50,921 nucleotides of DNA from an uncultured Flammeovirgaceae bacterium. GTDB taxonomy: Bacteria > Bacteroidota > Bacteroidia > Cytophagales > Cyclobacteriaceae. Below the pieces are notes generated by a model, which was given only the letters and a program-made list of their open reading frames with translations, ran no database searches and was not told where the DNA came from. The DNA is taken from NCBI GenBank assembly GCA_913045135.1, contig CAJWQD010000012.1, positions 1 to 50,921 of the forward strand, given 5' to 3'. Of this stretch, positions 26,439 to 36,274 are shown in pieces (the stretch's first letter is position 1; each line of letters begins with the position of its first letter). Made by a program: the position numbers and the translations under genes.

Positions 26439-27425
26439 TTAACCACCTATGGTCGCCATGGATTCCGATGCGGGAAAGGTCTCAGACCTACTTTTTTCAG
26501 CTTCAAAACCATCATTAGCGCGGTTACCAATTGCCTTAATTAAATAATTTCGCAAAACGTCATCTGTCACACTACCTCTGATCAAATCTCTAAAATTTAC
26601 TTGCCCTTCTCCATAAAGACATGTTCTAAGCGTACCCTGAGGTGTGAGACGAATTCGGTTACAAGATCCGCAAAAAGTTCTAGAATAGGCAGGGATGATT
26701 CCAAAAGAACCAACATAACCCGGTATCTTATAATTCAAAGAAGTTGAAGCAGGTGGATCTAAAATTTTTTGATAACTATATTTTTCTTCAATGTACTTCA
26801 TTATTTTTTTAGCAGGCCAAATTGTAGCATTACCTTGACCTTCGGTTCCATTGAAGGGCATTTCTTCAATAAAGCGTACCGAAACATCGTCATACTTAGT
26901 CAATTCTATCATAGGATAGATATCTTCAATATTACGGCCGTCCATAACTACCATATTGGTTTTGACTCTTATTTTAGATTCCACAAGTTTTCGATAAGTC
27001 ATCATCACCTGATCAAATAAATCTCTCCTAGTAATATCAAAAAATCGCTGACTGTCCAAACTGTCTAAGCTAAGATTGACACTTTTAATGCCCATTTTTT
27101 CCAGTGCCGAAATTTTATCTATTGTAAAAGTTCCGTTCGTGGTAATATTAATCTCCATAATGGATTCTAATTCAGATATTTCTTTCAAAAATGAAATAAT
27201 TCCATTTCTCACGAATGGTTCCCCTCCAGTAATTCTAATTTTAGAAATCCCTAAATCTCCAAAAACACGGATCAATCTAAACATCTCCTCAAAACTCAAT
27301 AAATCTTTCTTTTTCATATATTTAATCCCATTTTCAGGCATGCAATAAAAACATCTCAAATTACAGCGATCCGTGATGGCGAGCCTGAGATAATTTATTA
27401 ACCTTCCGTGATTATCAATAAGCAT
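26439..27425 (-). CDS. moaA: GTP 3',8-cyclase MoaA
   Basis: The gene encodes 328 residues. The radical-SAM cluster motif is CNLRCFYC, with C21, C25 and C28. The second [4Fe-4S] site has CGSCNRIRLTPQGTLRTC near the C-terminal third. The chain ends in the conserved double glycine (MATIGG), needed for activity in the family. Other matches are RITGGEPFVR, NITTNGT and RFIEEMPFNG. MoaA begins molybdopterin synthesis from GTP, followed by MoaC. It heads the moaA-moeA unit and diverges from the sufS-like gene. Confidence 0.97.
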   Translation of the reverse strand: MLIDNHGRLINYLRLAITDRCNLRCFYCMPENGIKYMKKKDLLSFEEMFRLIRVFGDLGISKIRITGGEPFVRNGIISFLKEISELESIMEINITTNGTFTIDKISALEKMGIKSVNLSLDSLDSQRFFDITRRDLFDQVMMTYRKLVESKIRVKTNMVVMDGRNIEDIYPMIELTKYDDVSVRFIEEMPFNGTEGQGNATIWPAKKIMKYIEEKYSYQKILDPPASTSLNYKIPGYVGSFGIIPAYSRTFCGSCNRIRLTPQGTLRTCLYGEGQVNFRDLIRGSVTDDVLRNYLIKAIGNRANDGFEAEKSRSETFPASESMATIGG

Positions 27426-27526
27426 ACTTTTATTTATTTAATTTTAAGATAATATAAATTGTTAAGCTAAAATACTAGTTTGATTTTGATGAAAATATAG
27501 TACTTTTAAATTTAAAAAAAAATTCA

Positions 27527-28726
27527 ATCAAAAAGGTTCGAAGTCATTTCCCAATTTTTGAAGCACATCCAAATTTAGTTTATTTAGATAATGCTGCCAC
27601 TACACACAGGGCTCAATCTGTGGTCACCGCACAATCTCAATTTGACCTATATGAAAATGCAAATATTCATAGGGGAATGTATGATTTATCTAATCAAGCC
27701 ACAAAAAAATTTGAAAATGCTCGAACTCAAACTGCCAGATTTTTAGGTTGCAATAATGCGGACACTATCGCATTTACCCAAGGAACCACGGCATCCATCA
27801 ATATCGTGGCACAATCTTTTTTAGCACCAAGATTACAAGTTGGGGATAATATAGTTACGACAATTATGGAGCATCATGCTAATTTCATTCCTTGGCAAAT
27901 GCTCGCGAAAAAATATCAAATTGAATTAAGAATCGCCCCAATGAATAAAGATGGAGATCTTGACTTAATTGAATTAAAGAGCTTAATTGATCATAAAACT
28001 CAACTTTTGGCAGTTTCTCATGTCTCCAATACCTTAGGCACTATCCATCCACTCGATGAAATCACTAGACTTGCAAAAAATAAGGAAATTCCTATCTTAA
28101 TAGATGCGGCACAAAGTGCCTGTCATTTTGAAATCGGTGTTGACTCATTAAATTGTGATTTTTTAACTTTTTCAGGACATAAAATGTTTGGCCCCTTTGG
28201 TGTGGGCATCTTGCAAGTTTCAGAAAAGTATCTTGGAGATATGATCCCTTTTAATTTTGGTGGTGGGATCATAAAAGATGTCCAAATTGAAAAAACAAGT
28301 TTTCGCAATTTTCCGCATAACCTTGATGCAGGTACACCCAATGTATCTGGTGTCATTGGTTTAGCTGCTGCCTTAAAATTAATTTCGGACATCGGTAAAT
28401 CCGATATGGAAAGTCATTTAAATAATTTAACCCTTTTTGCCCTCGATCAATTGCCCCAAGTTCCTGGTATTGAAATTATTGGCAATCCTAAAAAGAGGAT
28501 CGGTATTATTTCATTTAATTTGAAAAATATACATCCCCATGACATTGCCTCTTTTTTAAACAAAGATGGTATCGCACTTCGTGCGGGTATGCACTGCACC
28601 CAGCCTCTTCTTCGTTCTATGGGATTACAGGCCACTGCCAGAATCTCATTTTCGATTTATAATAAAGAAGAAGAAATTAATAAACTTATTCTGTCTTTGA
28701 AGGAATTAATTAATTTTTGGTCATGA
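27527..28726 (+). CDS. SufS-type cysteine desulfurase with no standard start codon
   Basis: The class V PLP-dependent desulfurase frame is open from 27479 to the stop at 28726. The PLP lysine is in FSGHKMFGPFG and the catalytic Cys in LRAGMHCTQPLL, the group II (SufS/CsdA) form. The expected N-terminal part, VRSHFPIF and YLDNAATT, is encoded from about 27530, yet no ATG, GTG or TTG precedes it in frame after the TAG at 27476. The first standard start is a GTG at 27620, which would remove YLDNAATT. The start given (ATC at 27527, giving 399 residues) is chosen by alignment to the family; ATT at 27554 is another option. It probably supplies persulfide sulfur to the MoeB-rhodanese or MoaD system. 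The stop overlaps the sufU ATG. Confidence 0.85.
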   Translation: MKKVRSHFPIFEAHPNLVYLDNAATTHRAQSVVTAQSQFDLYENANIHRGMYDLSNQATKKFENARTQTARFLGCNNADTIAFTQGTTASINIVAQSFLAPRLQVGDNIVTTIMEHHANFIPWQMLAKKYQIELRIAPMNKDGDLDLIELKSLIDHKTQLLAVSHVSNTLGTIHPLDEITRLAKNKEIPILIDAAQSACHFEIGVDSLNCDFLTFSGHKMFGPFGVGILQVSEKYLGDMIPFNFGGGIIKDVQIEKTSFRNFPHNLDAGTPNVSGVIGLAAALKLISDIGKSDMESHLNNLTLFALDQLPQVPGIEIIGNPKKRIGIISFNLKNIHPHDIASFLNKDGIALRAGMHCTQPLLRSMGLQATARISFSIYNKEEEINKLILSLKELINFWS

Positions 28727-29157
28727 CAAAACAAGAACTTCAACAATTATATAAATGTGAAATCTTGCCTGAAAATGAAAAGCCTTACCATTTTCAAAAA
28801 TCTCTTGAAGCCTCCTTTTCAATTGAAGCTTATAATGCCATTTGCGGAGATAAATATACCCTTTATTTTGATATAAGTGAAGGTCAAATCAGTTCAGTCT
28901 ATTTTTATGGTATAGGATGTGCTTTATCAAAGGCTTCAATCTCTATCATGTGTAAAAATATGGAGAATTTGAATCCAGAAAATATCATTAACTTAAGTAA
29001 AAAATTTATCTCTGGAATGAATCCAGAACATCCAAGCAAACCGATTAACAAAAAAATTCAACTGCTCCAAAAATTAAAAGATTTTAATGGCCGAGGAGAC
29101 TGTATCAAATTAGGTTGGGAAGCGGTAAAAAATCATTTTGAAAATAATGAAGTATGA
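28723..29157 (+). CDS. sufU: SufU-like zinc-dependent sulfurtransferase
   Basis: The gene encodes 144 residues from the ATG at 28723, which overlaps the desulfurase stop (ATGA). The family positions C41 and D43 (AICGD), C66 (GIGCALSKASISIM) and C127 (GRGDCIKLGW) are kept, nearly identical in spacing to the zinc ligands of Bacillus SufU. SufU takes the persulfide from SufS and speeds its turnover. The N-terminal 25 residues are longer than usual and hydrophilic. Sitting between a desulfurase and moaD/moaE, it probably serves molybdopterin sulfur rather than general Fe-S assembly (inference); no sufBCD genes lie nearby. Confidence 0.9.
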   Translation: MTKQELQQLYKCEILPENEKPYHFQKSLEASFSIEAYNAICGDKYTLYFDISEGQISSVYFYGIGCALSKASISIMCKNMENLNPENIINLSKKFISGMNPEHPSKPINKKIQLLQKLKDFNGRGDCIKLGWEAVKNHFENNEV

Positions 29158-29396
29158 AAATAAATATAGTCGCTTTTGGTATCGCAAAAGAAATAATAAA
29201 TAGTCCTGAATGTAGTTTGGAAGTTAAAACCCCATGTAGTGTTGGTAGTCTAAAAGAAACATTAATGGCGAAATATGAGGAATTCCAAAAGCTGAAAAGT
29301 ATCAAATTTGCGATCAATGAAGATTATCAAGAAGATCGCTTTTTGCTCAATGAGGGAGATGAAGTAGTAATTATTCCACCTGTCAGCGGAGGTTAA
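29154..29396 (+). CDS. moaD: Molybdopterin synthase sulfur carrier subunit MoaD
   Basis: The gene encodes 80 residues with the beta-grasp pattern and a C-terminal Gly-Gly (VVIIPPVSGG). The C-terminal glycine is adenylated and thiocarboxylated, then inserts into the MoaE active site to give its sulfur. The gene overlaps sufU by 4 bases, and moaE starts at the next base after its stop, which identifies it as the true molybdopterin synthase subunit, in contrast to the carrier at 20592. The sequence MKINIVAFGIAKEII is a normal MoaD start. Confidence 0.95.
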   Translation: MKINIVAFGIAKEIINSPECSLEVKTPCSVGSLKETLMAKYEEFQKLKSIKFAINEDYQEDRFLLNEGDEVVIIPPVSGG

Positions 29397-29813
29397 ATGA
29401 GAGACATTAAAATTTTAGATACTCCTTTAAATACGCAATTATGTCATGACGCAGTGGAGGATCCTGCTGCCGGCGGAATTGTAGTTTTTGTGGGTGTCGT
29501 CAGAGATCAAACAAAAAATCGAAAAGTAGTACAACTTGTGTTTGAATCTTACGTGCCAATGGCCCTTAAGGAAATGAATAAAATCGCTGATCTCCTTTAC
29601 CAAAGATGGGGAATACTACATGTATGTATCCATCATCGGATTGGTGTATTAGACATTGGGGAAATTCCTGTAATCATTGCAGTATCCACCCCTCATAGAC
29701 AAGCTGCTTTCGAAGCTTGCCAATATGCCATTGACACCTTAAAGGAAACGGTTCCCATTTGGAAAAAAGAAATTTTTAAAGATGGGGCGGTTTGGGTTTC
29801 CGCTCGTCCCTAA
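29397..29813 (+). CDS. moaE: Molybdopterin synthase catalytic subunit MoaE
   Basis: The gene encodes 138 residues. Typical MoaE features are GGIVVFVGVVRDQTKN, the ESY-VPMALKEM helix, the HHRIGVLDIGE segment, VSTPHRQAAFEACQYAID and the lysine-containing VPIWKKEIFKDG at the C-terminus, which contacts the MoaD tail. MoaE converts cyclic pyranopterin monophosphate to molybdopterin using two thiocarboxylated MoaD. It is the last gene of the sufS/sufU/moaD/moaE unit. The start ATG follows the moaD stop directly. Confidence 0.96.
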   Translation: MRDIKILDTPLNTQLCHDAVEDPAAGGIVVFVGVVRDQTKNRKVVQLVFESYVPMALKEMNKIADLLYQRWGILHVCIHHRIGVLDIGEIPVIIAVSTPHRQAAFEACQYAIDTLKETVPIWKKEIFKDGAVWVSARP

Positions 29814-30980
29814 AATCCCCTTTGGACATTTATTATTGTCTTACCCCCCAATCATATGCCTCCGACAAGAAAATCAGCTTTATCATTCATAATGGAGTTG
29901 TATAACAGACTATAAAAACACTAATAATATTAATTTGCTCAGTTATAAGGATAATAATGACTTTTTCATATAATTCATATTTAATAAAAAAACCTATCCT
30001 ATGGGCCTTGTATATAAAACCAAAAATTATCAGTTCTAAAACTCAAAAATTAAATTAATTTGCTCTTTAAGAACAAACAAAATTTTATCTAAGAAATAAT
30101 TCAGCCTATCATCATTTCATTGGACTTTAATCTGGTGTTTAAATATGAGATACTATTATGGGTGAATTTGAATGTAAGATTAAGGAGCCAAGAAATATAC
30201 TTATTTTAAGTCTTATTCTTTCTGTTTCTAAATTGGAAAGAGCCCCTGGGGTACTTTCTCCTGAAGACCAATGTCGAAATCCTGCCAGAAACCCTCTTCA
30301 TTATTTTCGGGCTATACCAAATAATAGTCCTTAGCAAAAACTTCATAAAACCTTTTTGCAAATACAGTGATGATGTTCGATGCGAATAGGCAATCACCAA
30401 TCTTTATATTTTTCGATCATTTAACGATTATATCTAAATGCAATGGCCTCCTCGGCCTCAAGTCAATTGGTTTTTCCTTGAATATTTTTTAAATTTATAA
30501 CCTCTAGGCTTAGGCGAAAAACCTATACTATAATTTTTATCGATTCTCTAATTTTTTAAGACATTGGGGTAAACATACATAACATAATAAAAAAAGTACA
30601 ACAAATAATTCAAATGTTTCACAGAATAGATATTTTCATTTGAATCCATATGAAAAAAACATCTTAGAATTTTTTAAGGTTTTCACTATAAGCTTCTGAC
30701 AAATAACTCTGAATTCTATCAGCTTATACTCTCTATAAAGTCTTTATTTTGGATTTATTGCTAACCGAATACATTGAGCCTTTTATAGGAGATCAAAAAT
30801 AAATGTAGATACCGTCATATCGGTATTTTTTAAAAAATATTGATTCGTATCCTAATAATGATAATTTTAATTATTTACGCCAAAAAGGTTAGGTTAATGT
30901 AACCATAGTATCAAGAAAAAAGATGGCCATTGTGTATTAAAAATATACACTTTCGATACATCAATACATTACTCAAGCCA
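29814..30980. other. 1.17-kb convergent intergenic stretch
   Basis: This stretch lies between the convergent ends of moaE and the SLC13 gene. No intact gene was found. It contains a likely gene relic on the minus strand (30181-30540, listed separately). A weak hairpin at 30809-30831 (ATACCG ... CGGTAT then six T on the plus strand) could act as a terminator. The rest is A/T-rich with stops in every frame and no recognised motif. Confidence 0.7.
30181..30540 (-). pseudogene. Probable decayed protein gene, family not recognised
   Basis: Reading minus-strand frames through stops and two apparent frameshifts gives segments that look like real protein: SPKPRGYKFKKYS, then LEAEEAIAFRYNR and MIEKYKDW, then VFAKRFYEVFAKDYYLV, a stop, and NNEEGFWQDFDIGLQEKVP. 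They follow one another in the right direction with balanced composition, unlike the surrounding A/T-rich bases. I could not assign a family. A 64-residue intact frame at 30206-30400 lies in another phase and is probably by chance. The call rests on protein-like composition only and needs a database comparison. Confidence 0.35.
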
Positions 30981-32462
30981 TCAATTACCCTTGAAATCTA
31001 TAGGAAAGCGAAGAAGATCAATGCCCCAAATCGCAGGAAGCAGAAAATAAATAAAAATAGCAACTACAATTATGGATACTACGTTTAACAAAAAACCAGC
31101 ACGCAACATATCCTTCATCTGTAAATAACCTGAACCAAACGCTACGGCATTAGGTGCAGTAGCAACTGGCAACATAAATGCACAAGATGATGCTATACAA
31201 GCAGCTACCATCAGACCATAAGGATGCACATCAAGAACTCCAGATAAGGCTGCCAAAATAGGCATCATGAGCGTACATGTCGCAATATTTTGAGAGATCT
31301 CTGTTAAAAAATTAACTACAGCTACAACAATTAGTAATACCACCCAAAACGGAATATCACTTAACCCCCCAAGTTGTTCCCCAATCCATAAAGTCAATTT
31401 AGAACTCTCAAAACTTTGGGCCACTGCAAAAGCCCCACCAAACAGTAAAATTACTCCCCAGGGCAATTTAATAGCGGACTGCCAATCCATTATTTGACTC
31501 CCTTTTTTATTCTTTGATGGAATCAAGAATAGAGAGACCGCGCCAATCATGGCAATAATGGTATCGTTAACACTCGGATAAAAAGGTGCAATCAAATACC
31601 TTCTTGTAATCCAAGCCGTAGCTACAAGTAAAAAAATGGTCATCACCCATTTTTCCTCAAAAGACATTTTACCTAACTTTTTCAATTCATCCTTGATTAT
31701 TTTAGTTGTCCCTTCGACCTGCTCTGTGCTTAAGGAGAATGCAAAATAAGACAAAACTAACCAACAGGAGACCAAAACAACCAAACTGATCGGCAACCCA
31801 ATACCAATCCATTGATCAAATGGCATCGTAATACCATAGAATTTTTCAATGGCATCTGCAAAAATTAAATTGGTCGGAGTCCCAACTAAGGTAGCAATTC
31901 CACCAATGGAAGATGAATAAGCAATGGCTAAAATCAATGCTTTCCCAAAGCCTTCTATATTTTTTTGGGACAAAGTACTAGCTCGGGCAAACTCCTTAAT
32001 TTGGCTAATTATTGATAAGGCTATGGGCAGCATCATTACCGTAGTAGCAGTATTTGAAATCCACATAGAGAGAAACGCAGAAGCTAAAATAAAACCTTGG
32101 ATAATTTGCCTCATATTAGTGCCAGTAATCGAAATAATACTCAATGCAATACGCTTGTGTAATTCCCATTTTTGCATCGCTAAAGCCAAAATAAAACCCC
32201 CAACAAAGATATAAATGATGGGATTGGCATACGATGGGGCAATGACTCTTAAAGGAACTGCATTAGTCATCGGATATAAAATCATAGGCAAAAAAGAGGT
32301 AACGGGAACTGGAATCGCTTCGGTCATCCACCATATGGCAATCCATATGGTAGCTGACATGACTTTAAAAGCCGGTTCCGACATATCAGAGGGAGGTCCA
32401 ATCCACAACATTAAAAAAAATACTGCAGGCCCTAAGATTTGAAAAAATTTTTTTTGTCCCAT
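30981..32462 (-). CDS. DASS (SLC13) family Na+-coupled anion transporter
   Basis: The gene encodes 493 residues and about 11-12 membrane segments, the family's normal size. The motifs include IWWMTEAIPVPVTSFLPM near the N-terminus, the first SNT substrate loop in WISNTATTVMMLPIALSI, a middle SIGGIATLVGTPTNLIF, the second, altered loop EISQNIATCTLMMPIL, and LPVATAPNAVAFG. The second loop has SQNIAT where many members have SNTA. Members import dicarboxylates, sulfate or related anions with Na+. Substrate choice cannot be settled by eye; the SNT-type loops favour a carboxylate. It is a single gene on the minus strand. Confidence 0.92.
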   Translation of the reverse strand: MGQKKFFQILGPAVFFLMLWIGPPSDMSEPAFKVMSATIWIAIWWMTEAIPVPVTSFLPMILYPMTNAVPLRVIAPSYANPIIYIFVGGFILALAMQKWELHKRIALSIISITGTNMRQIIQGFILASAFLSMWISNTATTVMMLPIALSIISQIKEFARASTLSQKNIEGFGKALILAIAYSSSIGGIATLVGTPTNLIFADAIEKFYGITMPFDQWIGIGLPISLVVLVSCWLVLSYFAFSLSTEQVEGTTKIIKDELKKLGKMSFEEKWVMTIFLLVATAWITRRYLIAPFYPSVNDTIIAMIGAVSLFLIPSKNKKGSQIMDWQSAIKLPWGVILLFGGAFAVAQSFESSKLTLWIGEQLGGLSDIPFWVVLLIVVAVVNFLTEISQNIATCTLMMPILAALSGVLDVHPYGLMVAACIASSCAFMLPVATAPNAVAFGSGYLQMKDMLRAGFLLNVVSIIVVAIFIYFLLPAIWGIDLLRFPIDFKGN

Positions 32463-32827
32463 TTAAAGAAGCTTTATTTTATTAAAAACTACCTCAGTAC
32501 AATTAACCAGGTCTAGGAACTGCGCATATATTTTAAATTATATGAGGGTTTCTCAGAAGACCTACTTTAATATGCGTTCAAATATAAATATTTCAACAAA
32601 CATCCTCTCTCAAAAACAAAAACTAAAAAATGCTTTGTCCAAGCTAACTTCAATAAAGGGAGTAACTAAGTTAGAACTATTATCAGTCATTTTTAAGAAA
32701 GTTAAAACTTCTTAAGAATGAGTCTGAAATACTAGAACATGAACATCAAATTTTAATAAGAACTTACTGTGGTTTACCTGTTAATAGCTTAATAAACACA
32801 CAGATCACAAAAAATCCAGAATAATTA
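32463..32827. other. 365-base gap between SLC13 and ABC-F genes
   Basis: No recognised gene is present. A plus-strand frame of 57 codons (32542-32715) opens with MRVSQKTYF and ends in KKVKTS, but it lacks a ribosome site and a known family, so it is not called. The gap must contain the promoter of the SLC13 gene, but I see no convincing box. Confidence 0.6.
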
Positions 32828-34497
<1,670 letters not shown>

Positions 34498-34666
34498 GAG
34501 GTCATCCATTTAATGCCGTAAACGCAGGAATTACTAGAATTTGAGCTCTTCTGTGATTGTGCTTAGTAATTGGACAAACAAAATAATCGTCGATTGTCAA
34601 TTTTTTAACAATTTCCACATTATTTGTGCTACTTTGTGATTTAATTTAAAATTATATTTATTTCTT

Positions 34667-36088
34667 ATGATTCGTTTATTTACCCTTATCCTCAGTCTAT
34701 TTACCGCAGTTTCCTTAAACGGACAGCAGATAAAAATCATAAACGAACTTGAATCTCAAAAATCTAATTATGCGAAGATTGCATTTCAAATATGGGAATG
34801 GGCCGAATTAGGTTATCAAGAAGAAAAAAGCTCCGCTTTACTAAAAAAAACATTAAGTGACGCAGGATTTACCATTCAAACTGATGTCGCTAAAATTCCA
34901 ACTGCTTTTATAGCAGAATATGGATCGGGACACCCAATCATAGGCATTCTAGCTGAATATGATGCGCTACCTGGTATTTCTCAAAAAGCAATTCCCATGC
35001 GCGATCCATTGATTACTGGGGGAGCGGGTCATGCCTGTGGACATCATCTTTTCGGTACGGCATCGATAGCTGCAGGTATTACAATAAAAAACTGGATAAA
35101 AACTAATAAAATAAAAGGTACTGTTAGGGTATATGGAACACCGGCTGAAGAAGGAGGTGCAGGAAAAGTTTATATGGTAAGAGCTGGATTATTCAATGAT
35201 GTCGATGCCGTATTGCACTGGCACCCAAGTAGTAATAATAATGCAAATCCCGGATCATCGCTTGCAAATAAATCTGCTAAATTCAGATTTTATGGAGAAT
35301 CTTCGCATGCTGCAGCTTCTCCTGAGCGAGGTCGTTCTGCACTCGATGGTGTTGAATCCATGAATCAAATGGTGAATATGCTCCGAGAGCATGTCCCCCA
35401 AGAAACAAGGATACACTACGTGATTACCAGAGGAGGTGAAGCTCCAAATGTCGTTCCAGCCTTTGCCGAGGTTTTTTATTATGTCAGAAACCCAGAAGTT
35501 GCCAATGTCAAAACTATTTTTGAACGAGTAGTTAAGGCGGCAAAAGGGGCAGCCATAGGTACTGAAACCACTATGGATTATGAAATTATTCATGGCCTTT
35601 ATAATCTGCTTCCGAATGAAACGCTATCGGAAGTTATGTATAAAAACCTCGTAACCGTTGGTGGAGTGATATACAATGATGTCGAAATTAATTTTGCCAA
35701 AAAAATACTTGACACTTATGATGGTGATTACAGAATTGAATCAGTAGAAGAAATTACCTCTTACACTACAGAGAAAAGGAATGTTGGCGGTTCCACTGAT
35801 GTAGGCGATGTGAGCTGGAAAGTACCCACAGCAGGAATGAGTGCGGCCACATGGGTACCCGGTACTTCTGCACATACTTGGCAAGCAGTTGCAGCAGGCG
35901 GGACAAGTATCGGTATCAAAGGAATGTTAATCGCTGCTAAGACAATCGCCTTGACGGCCAAAGATATTTTCACCGATTCTGATATTATCATCCGCGCGAA
36001 AAAAGAATTAGAGGAGCGTATTGGGAAAAATGAACCCTATAAAGCCCTAATTGGGGATCGCGATCCCCCTTTGAATTACAGAAATTAA
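34667..36088 (+). CDS. Secreted M20-family amidohydrolase (AbgB/aminoacylase-like)
   Basis: The gene encodes 473 residues. A signal peptide of about 20 residues (MIRLFTLILSLFTAVSLNG) precedes the catalytic domain. The metal-site motifs are GILAEYDALPG, GGAGHACGHHLFG, TPAEEGGAGK and VLHWHPSS, as in the AbgB-type group of M20 peptidases, which cleave N-acyl or p-aminobenzoyl-glutamate-type amides. The dimerisation domain starts with FRFYGESSHAAASPERGRSALDG. The C-terminal part contains the ligand-bearing GTSAHTWQAVA. Such secreted or periplasmic forms in Bacteroidota are usually scavenging enzymes; the exact amide is unknown. The ggt gene follows on the same strand 186 bases later. Confidence 0.92.
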   Translation: MIRLFTLILSLFTAVSLNGQQIKIINELESQKSNYAKIAFQIWEWAELGYQEEKSSALLKKTLSDAGFTIQTDVAKIPTAFIAEYGSGHPIIGILAEYDALPGISQKAIPMRDPLITGGAGHACGHHLFGTASIAAGITIKNWIKTNKIKGTVRVYGTPAEEGGAGKVYMVRAGLFNDVDAVLHWHPSSNNNANPGSSLANKSAKFRFYGESSHAAASPERGRSALDGVESMNQMVNMLREHVPQETRIHYVITRGGEAPNVVPAFAEVFYYVRNPEVANVKTIFERVVKAAKGAAIGTETTMDYEIIHGLYNLLPNETLSEVMYKNLVTVGGVIYNDVEINFAKKILDTYDGDYRIESVEEITSYTTEKRNVGGSTDVGDVSWKVPTAGMSAATWVPGTSAHTWQAVAAGGTSIGIKGMLIAAKTIALTAKDIFTDSDIIIRAKKELEERIGKNEPYKALIGDRDPPLNYRN

Positions 36089-36274
36089 TCAACATAGGCA
36101 TTTTATACAAACCTTTTTTGAACGTGATTAAAATATTTCCCCCAAACATGAAGAAATAATTTTAAACTCGATTTTTGTAACAATAGATTAAAATATTCTA
36201 ATTATGGTTTCAGATCTCATTCATAATATTAACATAGGATAAATATAAAATATCAAAAATAAGTATTTCAAATA

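Noticed and set aside
27534-27544. tRNA-like GGTTCGAAGTC
   Set aside because: Resembles a T-loop but lacks the remaining arms, and the bases encode the SufS N-terminus.
27620-28726. GTG at 27620 as the true start of the SufS-like gene
   Set aside because: It would remove YLDNAATT and VRSHFPIF, which are conserved in the family and are encoded in frame just upstream.
28723-29157. SufE as the identity of the gene after sufS
   Set aside because: The chain has the SufU/IscU pattern AICGD, GIGCALSKAS and a third Cys near the C-terminus, not the SufE fold signature.
30158-30334. 58-residue plus-strand frame starting MGEFECKIKEP
   Set aside because: It lies antisense to more protein-like minus-strand segments and matches no family.
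32542-32715. 57-codon plus-strand frame between the SLC13 and ABC-F genes
   Set aside because: No ribosome site, promoter or known family; a frame of this length is expected by chance in A/T-rich bases.
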